Positions 44,046-52,443 of a DNA stretch of 64,000 nucleotides are shown here, piece after piece. Source of the stretch: Streptantibioticus parmotrematis (GTDB lineage Bacteria; Actinomycetota; Actinomycetes; Streptomycetales; Streptomycetaceae); assembly GCF_019890615.1 (NCBI RefSeq), contig NZ_JAINVZ010000001.1, positions 310,001 to 374,000 of the forward strand. Reading direction: 5' to 3'. The notes below the pieces were generated by a model that ran no database searches, had not been told where the DNA came from, and was given only the letters and a program-made list of their open reading frames with translations. Position 1 is the stretch's first letter. Each line of letters opens with the position of its first letter. The position numbers and the translations under genes were made by a program.

Positions 44046-45032
44046 ATGGCTACCGCTGCAAGTGAACGCGAACACCAGGAAGCGCTCTCCACCATGCCTG
44101 AGAGACGTCGTCCCTATTCCGAGATCGAACGAAACCTGCACACCGGACTGTTCAGCGACGCATTGCGGACAGCGATTGAAGACAGCGGGCTCAGCCTCAA
44201 CCGCATCAGCAGCAAGCTCGCGGAGCGAGGAGTCAACGTCAGTGCGACGGCCCTGAGTTACTGGCAGCGCGGCAGCAACCGCCCGGAGCGCACCGACTCG
44301 CTCCGGGCGGTCGGTCTGCTGGAGGAGATCCTGAACCTGCCCCCCAACACTCTGATGACCCTGCTCGGCCCGCGCCGCTCCCGCGGCCGGTGGGCCGCGC
44401 CGTCCACGCCGCTGCCCACCGGAGCGCTGTGGTCCAACTCCTCGCATCTCAACAGGACGTTGAGCGATCTGGAGAAGGACGCACTGCGTTCGCTGTGGAC
44501 GGTCTCGACGGTCTACGCGCATCTGCACAAGCGCGTCCTCGCCGACCGGACCCTCGCCGAGACCCGGATCCGCAAGGTGGTGCGGGCCGAGTCCGACGGG
44601 GTCGACCGGGTCATCGCCGTCGCGCACACGGAGGGCCTCACGATGCATTTCGAGACCGTCAACACCGTCCGACTGGGCCGCATTCGCACCGACCCTGAAA
44701 CGGGCTACTCCGTGGCGGAGTTCATTCTCGACCGCATGCTCAATGCCGGGGAGACGGCGACGATGGAATACATCTCCTACAGCACCGTGCCGGAGCCGAG
44801 CACACGGCCGTACATACGGCATTCGCTCTACCGGCCCGCCGCCGTGCTGGTGCTGGAGGTCGAGTTCGACCAGAAGGCCATTCCGGCGCGCTGCGAGGGC
44901 TTCTATTCGCCGCGCCGCGAGACCCCGGAACGGAGCCTGGGCTCCCTCTGGATCGGCACCAGCAACAGCGCCCACCTCGCGCTGTCCGCTCCGGACGCGG
45001 GAATGTACGGAATCCGGTGGGACTGGGACTGA
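44046..45032 (+). CDS. XRE-type helix-turn-helix regulator
   Basis: The 328-residue protein has an HTH at about residues 30-90: SDALRTAIEDSGLSLNRISSKLAERGVNVSATALSYWQRGSNRPER. It is followed by LRAVGLLEEILNLPPNTLMTLLG and a long C-terminal domain of unknown type that ends in beta-rich sequence (YIRHSLYRPAAVLVLEVEFD ... GMYGIRWDWD). The HTH is a lengthened XRE/Cro type. I start at ATG 44046; ATG 44094 (MPERRRPYSE), with AGGAAG upstream, is as likely. It is divergent from the two HAD genes. The regulated target is unknown. Confidence 0.75.
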   Translation: MATAASEREHQEALSTMPERRRPYSEIERNLHTGLFSDALRTAIEDSGLSLNRISSKLAERGVNVSATALSYWQRGSNRPERTDSLRAVGLLEEILNLPPNTLMTLLGPRRSRGRWAAPSTPLPTGALWSNSSHLNRTLSDLEKDALRSLWTVSTVYAHLHKRVLADRTLAETRIRKVVRAESDGVDRVIAVAHTEGLTMHFETVNTVRLGRIRTDPETGYSVAEFILDRMLNAGETATMEYISYSTVPEPSTRPYIRHSLYRPAAVLVLEVEFDQKAIPARCEGFYSPRRETPERSLGSLWIGTSNSAHLALSAPDAGMYGIRWDWD

Positions 45033-45109
45033 AAACACGGTCCTGCCGGACCCTCGTCGGCCTCCGTCGTGGCGACGGTCCCGGCCTCCACGCGGGCGAC
45101 GGCGGGCGG

Positions 45110-45268
45110 CTACTCGGCCTTCGCGCGGGCGACGGCTTCAGCAGCTTCCTCACACACCAGAAACAGGGACATCCTGGCGGCGGTGACGGCCTTGGCGGCG
45201 GCCATGCCGTTGCGTTCGGTGCACGGGATCTGGACCAGGCCGATCGGGGTCGGGTGGCAGGACGGATC
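45110..45268 (-). pseudogene. Relic of L-serine dehydratase (sdaA-like)
   Basis: On the minus strand the frame reads CHPTPIGLVQIPCTERN followed by GMAAAKAVTAARMSL. This is the highly conserved SdaA segment around the iron-sulphur Cys residues (normally [29 protein letters not shown]). The first Cys region is altered by an insertion, there is no start nearby, and the sequence turns into unrelated LVCEEAAEAVARAKAE before a stop at 45110. The rest of the roughly 450-codon gene is absent. It is a decayed fragment, perhaps left by the rearrangements marked by the IS remnants. The flanking DNA (45033-45421) has no other gene. Confidence 0.7.
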
Positions 45269-45421
45269 GCGGCGCCGTCCGGCTCGGGGTGCAAGGAACG
45301 GGGCGGCCCAGCGAACCAGGGGAGTGGTCGCTGGGCCGTGGTGCCCGGCAGCTGTGTTCGCGGTGTCCGGGAACCGCTCCCGTTCCAGCGGTCCCCGGTC
45401 ACCGGTCGAACGCGGCTGAGG

Positions 45422-46102
45422 TCAGGAGCCGATGGTCTGCGCGATCCAGCTGTGGTAAGCCGTGATGTCCGAGTAGTCCTTCACCGTGTCGGTGCCCCGG
45501 CTGTCGGTGCCGACAATCACGCCGCCGTAGAAGGCGGGGCCGCCGGAGTCGCCCTTGGAGGAGATTCCGGAGCCCTTGGTCAGCTGGATGACGTGGCCGT
45601 TGGCATCGTCGCTCGCGTTGTCGTCCTTCACGTTCATCGTGCAGGTCTTGAGGGTCGTCGACTTGCTGCCGTTGTTGTCGGTGTCGCCGTAGCCGTATGC
45701 GGTGACGGACTTGCCGTCGGCCGGGCGGTCGGACGACGAACCGTACTTGGCGTAGGTGGTGTTGTAGGGCTTGGTGAGATGCAGGAGCAGGATGTCCTCG
45801 CCGTTCGGCTGTAGCTGCTTGTCGGTGCTGATCTGCGTGCCTTTGCCCTTGGTGACGCTGCCGAGCAGCACGTAGTCGTCGCTGGCCTTGCAGTGGCCGG
45901 CGGTGAGCACCCACTGCGGGGCGATGAGCGCGCCGGAGCAGTGGCTGTCGCCTCCGTTGAAGCGGATCTGTGCCGCCCACGGAGCGTCGGAGATGCTGTT
46001 GACCGAGGAACCGCCGATGATGGCGTACGCCGGAGCGGCCGTCAGGAGGCAGCCGGCCGCGGCGAATGCGGCGAGCGCGGCGTGACGTCGGGTGTTCGTC
46101 AT
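45422..46102 (-). CDS. Secreted chymotrypsin-fold (S1) serine protease
   Basis: The 226-residue protein has a signal peptide (RRHAALAAFAAAGCLLTAAPAYA) directly followed by IIGGSSV, the usual mature N-terminus, with no propeptide between. The triad is H70 (LTAGHC), D103 (NGEDILLLHL) and S186 (GDSGGP). The S1-pocket residue, six before the Ser, is Ile instead of Asp, so it should not cleave like trypsin, and the usual Cys four before the Ser is replaced by Ser. ATG 46102 follows GAAGGA. The protein is small for the family. Nothing nearby suggests a specific inhibitor or substrate. Confidence 0.9.
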   Translation of the reverse strand: MTNTRRHAALAAFAAAGCLLTAAPAYAIIGGSSVNSISDAPWAAQIRFNGGDSHCSGALIAPQWVLTAGHCKASDDYVLLGSVTKGKGTQISTDKQLQPNGEDILLLHLTKPYNTTYAKYGSSSDRPADGKSVTAYGYGDTDNNGSKSTTLKTCTMNVKDDNASDDANGHVIQLTKGSGISSKGDSGGPAFYGGVIVGTDSRGTDTVKDYSDITAYHSWIAQTIGS

Positions 46103-46436
46103 GGTTTCCTTCCGTCCTGCGCACACTTCTCACGAGACGTGTGGTGCGCCACGGGGTGAGCGGACGACAGGGACTGTAGGACCCGGACGGAGAGGCCCGT
46201 CAACGGCCCGAATCGGCTTGATGGAAGTCCTTGAACGGAAGGAGGAGAATTACCTGGAGACCGGGCTCGCTCTCATGGAAATGCCTGTTCGTTCAGTTGC
46301 CTTTCTTGATACGCAGAGCCCGTGAGGGAAGCCTCGACTGAGAACGCCTGACGAGGTGATCCTCGAAGTGGCCGGATCGCTTTGGAGAGCGGGATCCGGG
46401 GGTGTGGGATGGCGCGGCCGAAGCCGTGGGAAGTCG

Positions 46437-46490
46437 ATGCCGACCGGGAACAACGGCTCGATCCGCGCCCACCGCGTTTTCAGTCGACCG
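46437..46490 (-). mobile_element. Degraded IS5-family transposase fragment (copy 2, inverted)
   Basis: Reading the minus strand, about 50 bp are nearly identical to copy 1 (GACTGAAAACGCGGTGGGCG and onward) and encode LKTRWARIEPLFPVG, the transposase N-terminus. Sequence downstream of this (to about 46330) is not recognisably transposase. The 427-bp gap between the protease and FUSC genes (46103-46529) contains this relic and otherwise only short unsupported frames, such as a 34-codon frame from ATG 46221 without a convincing ribosome-binding site. Confidence 0.75.
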
Positions 46491-46529
46491 CACACCCGGA
46501 CCGACGACCGACTGATCCGAACGAAACCG

Positions 46530-47732
46530 CTAGTTGTTGTCGGCCCGGGCTGCCGCGAGGAGCGCGTCGCAGGTGTTGCGCAGCTCCTCCATGATCCGGC
46601 TGGCCTCGACCACGAGGATGCCGTAGGGCCGGTCGGGATCGGACAGCGGGAGGTGGTCGGCGTCGGCCTGTTCGGCCACCCGGCGGCGCTCGGCCCCCGC
46701 GCGGTCGGCCAGGTCCACCAGGCGCGACGACTGCGCCGCGAGCGCGTCCTCGTCGATCTCGGCCAGGACCCGCATCATGCCGTCGACGTCGTCGAGGAAG
46801 TCCGCGTACCGGTTCAGCAGGTTCCGGTAGGGAAGGCTCTCCGGCTCCTCCCACTGCCGCAGCGCGCGCACCAGCGACGACAGTTGATACGTCACGCGCT
46901 CCAGGGCGTTGATCACCGACCGGTAGCGGTCGAACGACGTGCGGGCGCGGTGGCGCGGCAGGAAGCGGCGCGGGTTCAACCACACGCTTTGCTGCGCGGT
47001 CTCCACGGCCGAGCGGGCCTGGGCGATCAACCCCTCGGCGCGCAGCGCGAGTTCAGCCAGCCGCTGCGTCTCCTGGCCGTCGAGACGGCCTTCGCGCAGC
47101 GCCGGTACGAGCTCGCGCAGCAGGCCGTCGACGGCCGCCGCGAGCGACTGGATGGCGTACTCGGCACTTCGGTAGCGCAGTGGCGGTGCGACGAACAGGT
47201 TGATCGCGACGCCGAGCGCGCAGCCCAGGAGGACCAGCACGACGATCCAGCCCAGCTGCGCCGCCCTCTGCTCCGACCCCGACGTGGTGACGTAGGTGGC
47301 GAACGCGAAGAACGCGGCGGTGGAGACCTGGGCACGTTGCGACCTCAGGACGGGCCATCGTTCGATGACGAGGGTGATCGCGGCCAGCAGGACGAACGCC
47401 AGCAGGCGCGGCCCCGCGACGAAGCCGATGCCGGCCTGCACGGCCACCCCGATGGCGACCGCCCCGACGTACAGGGCCGCCTGCCGCAGCGACTCGTACA
47501 GCGTCACGTTCATGATCAGCACGGCCGAGAACGGCGCGAACGCGGGCGACCGCGCGTGCAGGACATCGTGGGCGACGAACCACGCCAGGGCGGCCGCCAC
47601 CACGCTCTTGCCGACCAGCAGCACCGTGTGCCGCTCGTGACCCGGCACCCGCACGGCCCGCCGCAGCCAGGCCGACGCCCGGCCCCGGCGATCCGTGCGA
47701 CCCCCCGCCGTACCCACCGATTGTTCCGCCAC
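46530..47732 (-). CDS. FUSC/aromatic acid exporter family membrane protein
   Basis: The 400-residue protein has about six hydrophobic segments in its first half (VLLVGKSVVAAALAWFVA; AFAPFSAVLIMNVTLYESLRQAALYVGAVAIGVAVQAGIGF; LLAFVLLAAITLVIERWP; LGWIVVLVLLGCALGVAINLFVAPPL) and a long cytoplasmic helical C-terminal half. The APFSAVLxxxxTxYESL pattern and the overall layout fit the ArAE/FUSC family of exporters. The start at GTG 47732 follows GGGAGG; a longer open frame upstream overlaps a likely promoter. It diverges from the hydrophilic protein gene at 47922. Confidence 0.85.
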   Translation of the reverse strand: MAEQSVGTAGGRTDRRGRASAWLRRAVRVPGHERHTVLLVGKSVVAAALAWFVAHDVLHARSPAFAPFSAVLIMNVTLYESLRQAALYVGAVAIGVAVQAGIGFVAGPRLLAFVLLAAITLVIERWPVLRSQRAQVSTAAFFAFATYVTTSGSEQRAAQLGWIVVLVLLGCALGVAINLFVAPPLRYRSAEYAIQSLAAAVDGLLRELVPALREGRLDGQETQRLAELALRAEGLIAQARSAVETAQQSVWLNPRRFLPRHRARTSFDRYRSVINALERVTYQLSSLVRALRQWEEPESLPYRNLLNRYADFLDDVDGMMRVLAEIDEDALAAQSSRLVDLADRAGAERRRVAEQADADHLPLSDPDRPYGILVVEASRIMEELRNTCDALLAAARADNN

Positions 47733-47921
47733 GCCACCTCCCGCTCGTCGACGGCTTTTCCGCACACCGGATGACTTCTCCCCGTTCCATCGCCGGAATA
47801 CCGCCGGAGTACCGCCAGGCCCCGCCTGGTCCGGCCGGAATGGGCGACACAGGCGGATGCCACGGCGCGGTGCGAGTGGCAGGGTGGGAAACGTGGGGCC
47901 CTCAGAAGGAGGAACACACTC

Positions 47922-48332
47922 ATGTCGAAGACGCCCAAGCGTTCGCATCCCCCGCACGGCGAGGGCCCGAGCCAGCACAAGGGCACCGACCAGCACGGCT
48001 GGTCCCCCGACGTCGACGCGGAGCGCCAGCAGGACAACCCGAGCGCGCACCGCTCCTTCCACGCCGACCAGTACGCGCCGGACGCCGACGAGACGCAGCG
48101 CGCGGACCCCGCGGAACGGGAGCGGGCCCGCAAGCAGAGCACCGAGCCGTCGAGCAGGACCGGGGAGAGCCAAACGAAGAGCGGCGAGGAACACGCCCGC
48201 CGGTCCGGGCAGAAGGGCCACCGCGACACCGGGACCCGCGGCCGCTCCCAGCGGCCCAGCGGCACCAAGGACGCCTCGGCGTACACCGGTGTGGATCCGC
48301 AGGACGAGTCGGGCAAGGGCGACGACCGCTGA
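47922..48332 (+). CDS. Hydrophilic, probably disordered hypothetical protein
   Basis: The 136-residue protein is rich in Gln, Asp, Ser, Gly, Arg and His (HPPHGEGPSQHKGTDQHGW; HRSFHADQYAPDADETQR) with no hydrophobic core, signal or Cys. A strong AAGGAGGA site before the ATG shows it is translated. Its composition resembles stress-associated disordered proteins (hydrophilin-like), but I recognise no family. The terminator at 48408 follows. Confidence 0.75.
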   Translation: MSKTPKRSHPPHGEGPSQHKGTDQHGWSPDVDAERQQDNPSAHRSFHADQYAPDADETQRADPAERERARKQSTEPSSRTGESQTKSGEEHARRSGQKGHRDTGTRGRSQRPSGTKDASAYTGVDPQDESGKGDDR

Positions 48333-48407
48333 CGCTCCGGACCGCGAGCCCCGGGGCACGATCCCGGTGGCCGTCGTCCGCGGCCCACGTCACCCCGCCT
48401 GAGGCAC

Positions 48408-48440
48408 ACGCCTCCAGGACAGCCGTCCTGGAGGCGTTCT
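48408..48440 (+). terminator. Terminator after the hydrophilic protein gene
   Basis: A perfect 13-bp inverted repeat (ACGCCTCCAGGAC / GTCCTGGAGGCGT) with a 4-base AGCC loop is followed by a T-rich stretch (TCTCCTTTC). Confidence 0.85.
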
Positions 48441-48529
48441 CCTTTCCCGTGGCGGCGCTCTGTGCGGCGGACAGGTGATAACGGCGGCGTCCCCGTGCGT
48501 GCGCGGGCAGGCGGAGGAAGGACCACCGG

Positions 48530-49687
48530 GTGGGAGACGTGCGGGTGGTCCGATCGCCGGGTGCCGTGCGGCTGGAGCGGCCGGGCGGCGCGGTGCGCCG
48601 GGCCTTGCCCGCGGTGGCGTGTGTGCTGGCGGTCCGGCTGCTGGGCGTGGCGACGCTGGCCCTCTTCGGGGCGTTCGGCGGCCAGGCGCCGCAACGGCTG
48701 CTGGCCGGGCGATGGGATTCCCTGTGGTACGCGCGGGTCGCCGCGTACGGATACGGATACCGGTTGCGGCTCGGGGACGGGCGCGTGCTGTCCGACCTGT
48801 CGTTCTTCCCCTTGCTGCCCTGGCTCGAGCGGGCGCTCTCGCACGTCACCGGTGCGCTCGGGCCGGCCGTGGCGGGGGTGCTGGTCAGTGCGGTGGCCTG
48901 CGCCTTCGCCGCCGCGGGCGTCTCCCGCGTCGCAGACGGCGTGCTGGGTGGGCGCGCCGCCTTCCTCACGGCGGTGCTGTGGGCGGCGGTGCCGGTCGGC
49001 GTCGTGGAGTCGATGGCCTACAGCGAGGCGCTCTTCGTGGCACTCGCGGCCTGGGCCTTGGCCCACGCCACGGAACGCCGCTGGCTCGTCGCCGCCGTCC
49101 TGGCCTGCCTCGCAGGGCTCACCCGGCCCGCCGGGCTGGCCGTGGCGGCGGCCGTCGTCGTCGGCGCGCTGTGGACGGGGCGCGGTACGGGCCGCGTGGC
49201 CGCCCGCACCGCCGCAGCGATCCTCGCACCGGCCGGTGCCGTCGGCTACGTCGTGTGGGTGGCGTTCACGACCGGGCGGCCGCTCGGCTACCTGGACGTC
49301 CAGCGCGGCTGGGGCAACGGCATCGACGGCGGGCTGTCCTTCGCGCGGTTCACCGTCCGGCTGCTCACGACGGGCAGCGTGGCCGCGGGGCTCGCCATCG
49401 CCGCTGGCGTGGCGGTGCTGTTGTGGTGCCACTGGCTGGGGTGGCGCGACCGGTACCCGGTGGAGCTCCAGGTGTACACCGGCGTCATGCTGCTGCTGGC
49501 GCTCACCACCGCCGGGTACTTCGGGTCGAAACCCCGGCTGCTGCTCCCCGCGTTCGGCCTGCTCCTCCCGCTCGCAGGGGCGCTCGCACGCGTGCGTCCG
49601 GTCACCCGGACGGCCGTGATGTGCTGTCTGGTGGTGGGATCGGCGCTCTACGGGGCCTTCTGGCTCAACGGTTCCGGTCCGCCCTAG
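48530..49687 (+). CDS. GT-C type membrane mannosyltransferase-like protein (PIG-V-like)
   Basis: The 385-residue membrane protein has about nine hydrophobic segments. An early extracytoplasmic loop WDSLWYARVAAYGYGYR carries the acidic WDS motif of GT-C lipid-linked sugar transferases, followed by FFPLLPWLERAL. SMAYSEALFVALAAWAL and AGLTRPAGLAVAAAV match the PIG-V/mannosyltransferase group. It probably transfers mannose from a polyprenyl phosphate to a cell-surface acceptor; the acceptor is unknown. The GTG start at 48530 follows GGAGGAAGGA. It stands alone and ends 27 bp from the convergent DUF4326 gene. Confidence 0.8.
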   Translation: MGDVRVVRSPGAVRLERPGGAVRRALPAVACVLAVRLLGVATLALFGAFGGQAPQRLLAGRWDSLWYARVAAYGYGYRLRLGDGRVLSDLSFFPLLPWLERALSHVTGALGPAVAGVLVSAVACAFAAAGVSRVADGVLGGRAAFLTAVLWAAVPVGVVESMAYSEALFVALAAWALAHATERRWLVAAVLACLAGLTRPAGLAVAAAVVVGALWTGRGTGRVAARTAAAILAPAGAVGYVVWVAFTTGRPLGYLDVQRGWGNGIDGGLSFARFTVRLLTTGSVAAGLAIAAGVAVLLWCHWLGWRDRYPVELQVYTGVMLLLALTTAGYFGSKPRLLLPAFGLLLPLAGALARVRPVTRTAVMCCLVVGSALYGAFWLNGSGPP

Positions 49688-49714
49688 GCTCCGCCGGCCG
49701 GGACGGGGCGGCGG

Positions 49715-50050
49715 CTACGGCCTTCCTGCGTCCGCGAGTTCGGCGATGACCTGCGCGTGGCACGGCAGCGGCGCGCACCAGCACCCCAGCCGGTGGCCGC
49801 GCAGCCCGGGCAGGAGCGCCAGCAGGTCCGGCCGATCGAGGAGGTAGGCGCGGTACTGCTCGACCACCTCCTCGCGGGTCCCGTCAGGGCCCGGCCGGTA
49901 CGGGCAGGCGAACGGGGACGCCGCCAGGTGCCAGCCGCCCCGGTGCATCGCGCGGCCGACGTAGACCACGTCCGCGTAGTCCGGGTCGTCGCGATGGCCC
50001 TTGAGGTTGACGACGGTGGTCCTGCTCCGGTGCGCGGCGCCACTGCCCAT
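49715..50050 (-). CDS. DUF4326 family protein
   Basis: The 111-residue protein matches DUF4326: TTVVNLKGHRDDPDYADVVYVGRAMHRGGWHLAASPFACPY, then QYRAYLLDRPDLLALLPGLRGHRLGCWCAPLPCHAQVIAEL. The Cys/His set in LGCWCAPLPCHAQ may bind metal. The function is unknown; family members are also found in phages. ATG 50050 has only a weak ribosome-binding site, so the exact start is uncertain. It lies 100 bp after the LysR gene on the same strand. Confidence 0.85.
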   Translation of the reverse strand: MGSGAAHRSRTTVVNLKGHRDDPDYADVVYVGRAMHRGGWHLAASPFACPYRPGPDGTREEVVEQYRAYLLDRPDLLALLPGLRGHRLGCWCAPLPCHAQVIAELADAGRP

Positions 50051-50150
50051 ACGCCCATCGTGCGACGCTCTCGTGCCGACGGCACCCGGGGCTCTCGTGC
50101 GAACGGCACCCGGGCCCGGCGACCGAGGGGCGAGAGCCGCCGTGCCGTGG

Positions 50151-51095
50151 TCACCCCGCCGGGTAGCCCCGCTCTCGTACGACATCGCGTACCACGGTGC
50201 GGAAGGCCGCGGCGGCCGCCGTCTCGTAGGCGTTCTCGCGTCGCAACAGCACGACGGTGCGCGGCGGCAGCGGGGGATCGAGGGGTATGGGGACCAGCCG
50301 GGGGTGGTCGTGGGTGACGGCGTCGGGCAGCACGGTCGCCAAGGGGGTCCGCTGGACGATCTCCGTGAGAGCCTGGACGGAGTCCGTCTCGACGGCCACA
50401 CGCGGCCGCACCCCGTGCCGGGCGAAGTACGCGTCGATGTGACGGCGGGTGGCGAAGTCGGTGCTCAGCAGCGCGAGGTGATGACCTGTCGAGCCGTCAC
50501 CCGGCCGCGACTCGTCATTCGACGTCAACTCCCGTACGAGAAGCGGATCCTGGCCCTGCCGCAGGCCCTCGTGTCCCGGACCGACCACCAGACTGAGGCT
50601 CTCGGTGTACAGCGGGGTCGCCCGTACCCCGGCCAGGCGGGCCCCCTCGAAGCCGACGGCCAGGTCCAGTTCGTCGGCGAGAAGACGCGCCTCCATGTGA
50701 TCCTGCGTCAATTCCCTTACCTGAAGCGCGATTCCAGGGTGCCGGGCCTGCGCCTCGCGGACCAGCGGGCCGACGAGGTAGCCGGTGAAGGTGGGGGTGA
50801 CCGCCACGCGCAGGGTGCCGCGGGTGAGGTCCTTCACGTCCGCCGCGGCCCGTTCGGCGGCGGCGAGTTCCCGCAAGGCGCGGTGTGCGTAGTGCGCGTA
50901 GGCGGCTCCGGAGTCGGTGAGCCGCACCGTGCGCCCGGTGCGGTCGAGCAGCTGCGCGCCGACCGCGCGTTCCAGCTGCCTGATCTGCTGCGACAGCGTG
51001 GGCTGCGAGATGCGCAGCTCCTGGGCCGCGCGGGTGAAGCTGCCGTGTTCCGCGACAGCGAGCAGGTAACGCAGATGGCGCAGTTCCGGGGACAT
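50151..51095 (-). CDS. cynR: LysR family regulator CynR
   Basis: The 314-residue protein has the LysR HTH (LRHLRYLLAVAEHGSFTRAAQELRISQPTLSQQIRQLERAVG). Its effector domain has GTLRVAVTPTFTGYLVGPLVREAQARHPGIAL, which matches CynR-type sequences. It is divergent from the carbonic anhydrase and cyanase genes, the same layout as E. coli cynR-cynTS, and a palindrome lies in the 138-bp gap. It should activate cynTS in response to cyanate. Confidence 0.92.
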   Translation of the reverse strand: MSPELRHLRYLLAVAEHGSFTRAAQELRISQPTLSQQIRQLERAVGAQLLDRTGRTVRLTDSGAAYAHYAHRALRELAAAERAAADVKDLTRGTLRVAVTPTFTGYLVGPLVREAQARHPGIALQVRELTQDHMEARLLADELDLAVGFEGARLAGVRATPLYTESLSLVVGPGHEGLRQGQDPLLVRELTSNDESRPGDGSTGHHLALLSTDFATRRHIDAYFARHGVRPRVAVETDSVQALTEIVQRTPLATVLPDAVTHDHPRLVPIPLDPPLPPRTVVLLRRENAYETAAAAAFRTVVRDVVRERGYPAG

Positions 51096-51112
51096 GCCGC
51101 CACCCTAGCCGA

Positions 51113-51126
51113 TGTCATAGATGACA
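51113..51126. promoter_or_regulatory. Candidate CynR operator
   Basis: TGTCAT-AG-ATGACA is a perfect palindrome 18 bp upstream of the cynR start and 108 bp before cynT. The position, in the middle of a LysR divergent promoter, fits a regulator binding site. The rest of the gap shows a TATAGG (51161) as a possible -10 box for cynT. Confidence 0.6.
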
Positions 51127-51233
51127 CCAATGGCTGCCATGCTCAGCGCGTCTTGGACGCTATAGGCCCAGGTCGTGCATGGTGGATTTCGTCAGCCCGG
51201 CGGCAGCGCCATCCACCACCGAAGGGATCGACC

Positions 51234-51917
51234 GTGCACCATCTCATCGAGGGCGTCGCCCGCTTCCGGCGCGACGTCTTCCCCGCGAAGGCCGAGCTGT
51301 TCGCCGGTCTCGCCACCCGGCACCGGCCCAGCACCCTGTTCATCGGCTGCTCCGACGCCCGGGTGCCTCCGGAGCTGATCACCCAGTGCGAACCGGGCGA
51401 GCTGTTCGTCGTGCGATCCGCGGGCAACCTGGTCCCCGCCCACGCGCCCGGCGCCGACGCGGTGGCGGCGGGCGTCGAGTACGCCGTCGCCGTGCTGGAG
51501 GTCCGCGACCTGGTGGTCTGCGGTCACTCGGGATGCGGCGCGATGACCGCGCTGGCCGAGGAACACGACCTGACCGCGGTGCCCGCCGTCGCGGACTGGC
51601 TCCGCCACGCGGACGCGGCCCGCTCCCGCGCAGGACTCGGGACCGGCCGGGCACCGGCACCTTCCGCCTCGGACCGCGCCACCCTGCTGGACCGCCTGGT
51701 GCGCGAGAACGTGCGGGCCCAGCTCGCCAACCTCGCCACCCATCCGTCCGTCGCCCGCGCCGTGGCGAACGGCACGCTCACCACGCACGGCTGGGTCTAC
51801 GACATCGCCACCGGCACCGTCACCGACCTGACCGCGACCGGCGCCGCCACCGACCCGACGGCGCCCGACACCGACACCGACCCGACCGCGCCCGCCACAC
51901 CTCCGGCCGCGGCCTGA
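51234..51917 (+). CDS. cynT: Beta-carbonic anhydrase, CynT type
   Basis: The 227-residue protein has all beta-carbonic anhydrase residues: zinc ligands C39, H98, C101 (IGCSDARVPP and VCGHSGCGAM) and the D41-R43 pair. In the cyanate pathway it recycles CO2 released by cyanase to bicarbonate, which cyanase needs as co-substrate. The GTG start at 51234 has GAAGGGATC upstream. The C-terminal 25 residues are an unusual Thr/Asp/Pro-rich repeat tail (TDPTAPDTDTDPTAPATPP), absent from ordinary family members. cynS follows after 24 bp. Confidence 0.94.
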   Translation: MHHLIEGVARFRRDVFPAKAELFAGLATRHRPSTLFIGCSDARVPPELITQCEPGELFVVRSAGNLVPAHAPGADAVAAGVEYAVAVLEVRDLVVCGHSGCGAMTALAEEHDLTAVPAVADWLRHADAARSRAGLGTGRAPAPSASDRATLLDRLVRENVRAQLANLATHPSVARAVANGTLTTHGWVYDIATGTVTDLTATGAATDPTAPDTDTDPTAPATPPAAA

Positions 51918-51941
51918 CCCCTCACCCCTCAGGAGATTCCC

Positions 51942-52412
51942 ATGACACACGCCCACGTCAATCCCGCCGCCCGTGCCGCCCTCGCCGACCGCGTCGTGGA
52001 CGTCAAGATCCGCGAGGACCTGACCTGGCAGTCCATCGCCGACACCACCGGGCTCTCGGTCGGCTTCGTCACCGCGGCCCTGCTCGGCCAGCACGCCCTG
52101 CCCGCCGACGCGGCGGCGGCCGTCGGCGAACTGCTGGGCCTGGACGACGAGGAGACCCGACTGCTCCAGGTGGTTCCCACGCGCGGCTCCATACCAGGCG
52201 GCATTCCCACGGACCCGACGATCTACCGCTTCCACGAGATGATCCAGGTCTACGGAACCACACTGAAGGCGCTCGTCCACGAGCAGTTCGGCGACGGCAT
52301 CATCAGCGCCATCAACTTCCGGCTGGACGTCAAGAAGGTCGCCGACCCCGAGGGCGGCGAACGCGCGGTGATCACCCTCGACGGCAAGTACCTTCCCACC
52401 AAGCCGTTCTGA
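51942..52412 (+). CDS. cynS: Cyanate hydratase (cyanase)
   Basis: The 156-residue enzyme converts cyanate and bicarbonate to ammonia and CO2. Its catalytic residues are R96 and E99 ([11 protein letters not shown]) and S122 (GIISAINF), at the same numbers as in E. coli cyanase. The N-terminal helical domain ([27 protein letters not shown]) and the C-terminal GKYLPTKPF are typical. AGGAG precedes the ATG at 51942. It lies between cynT and a deaminase gene 31 bp downstream. Confidence 0.97.
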   Translation: MTHAHVNPAARAALADRVVDVKIREDLTWQSIADTTGLSVGFVTAALLGQHALPADAAAAVGELLGLDDEETRLLQVVPTRGSIPGGIPTDPTIYRFHEMIQVYGTTLKALVHEQFGDGIISAINFRLDVKKVADPEGGERAVITLDGKYLPTKPF

Positions 52413-52443
52413 CGCAACGTCACCTCACCCCAAGGAGGACGCC

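Noticed and set aside
46221-46325. A 34-codon frame MEVLERKEENYLETG
   Set aside because: No ribosome-binding site at the start and it lies in the IS-remnant gap; AAGGAGGAG inside it leads to no gene. I could not support it.
47815-47829. CCAGGC-CCC-GCCTGG palindrome between the FUSC and hydrophilic protein genes
   Set aside because: It is short, GC-rich and of a kind expected by chance in this DNA; no regulator gene is nearby.
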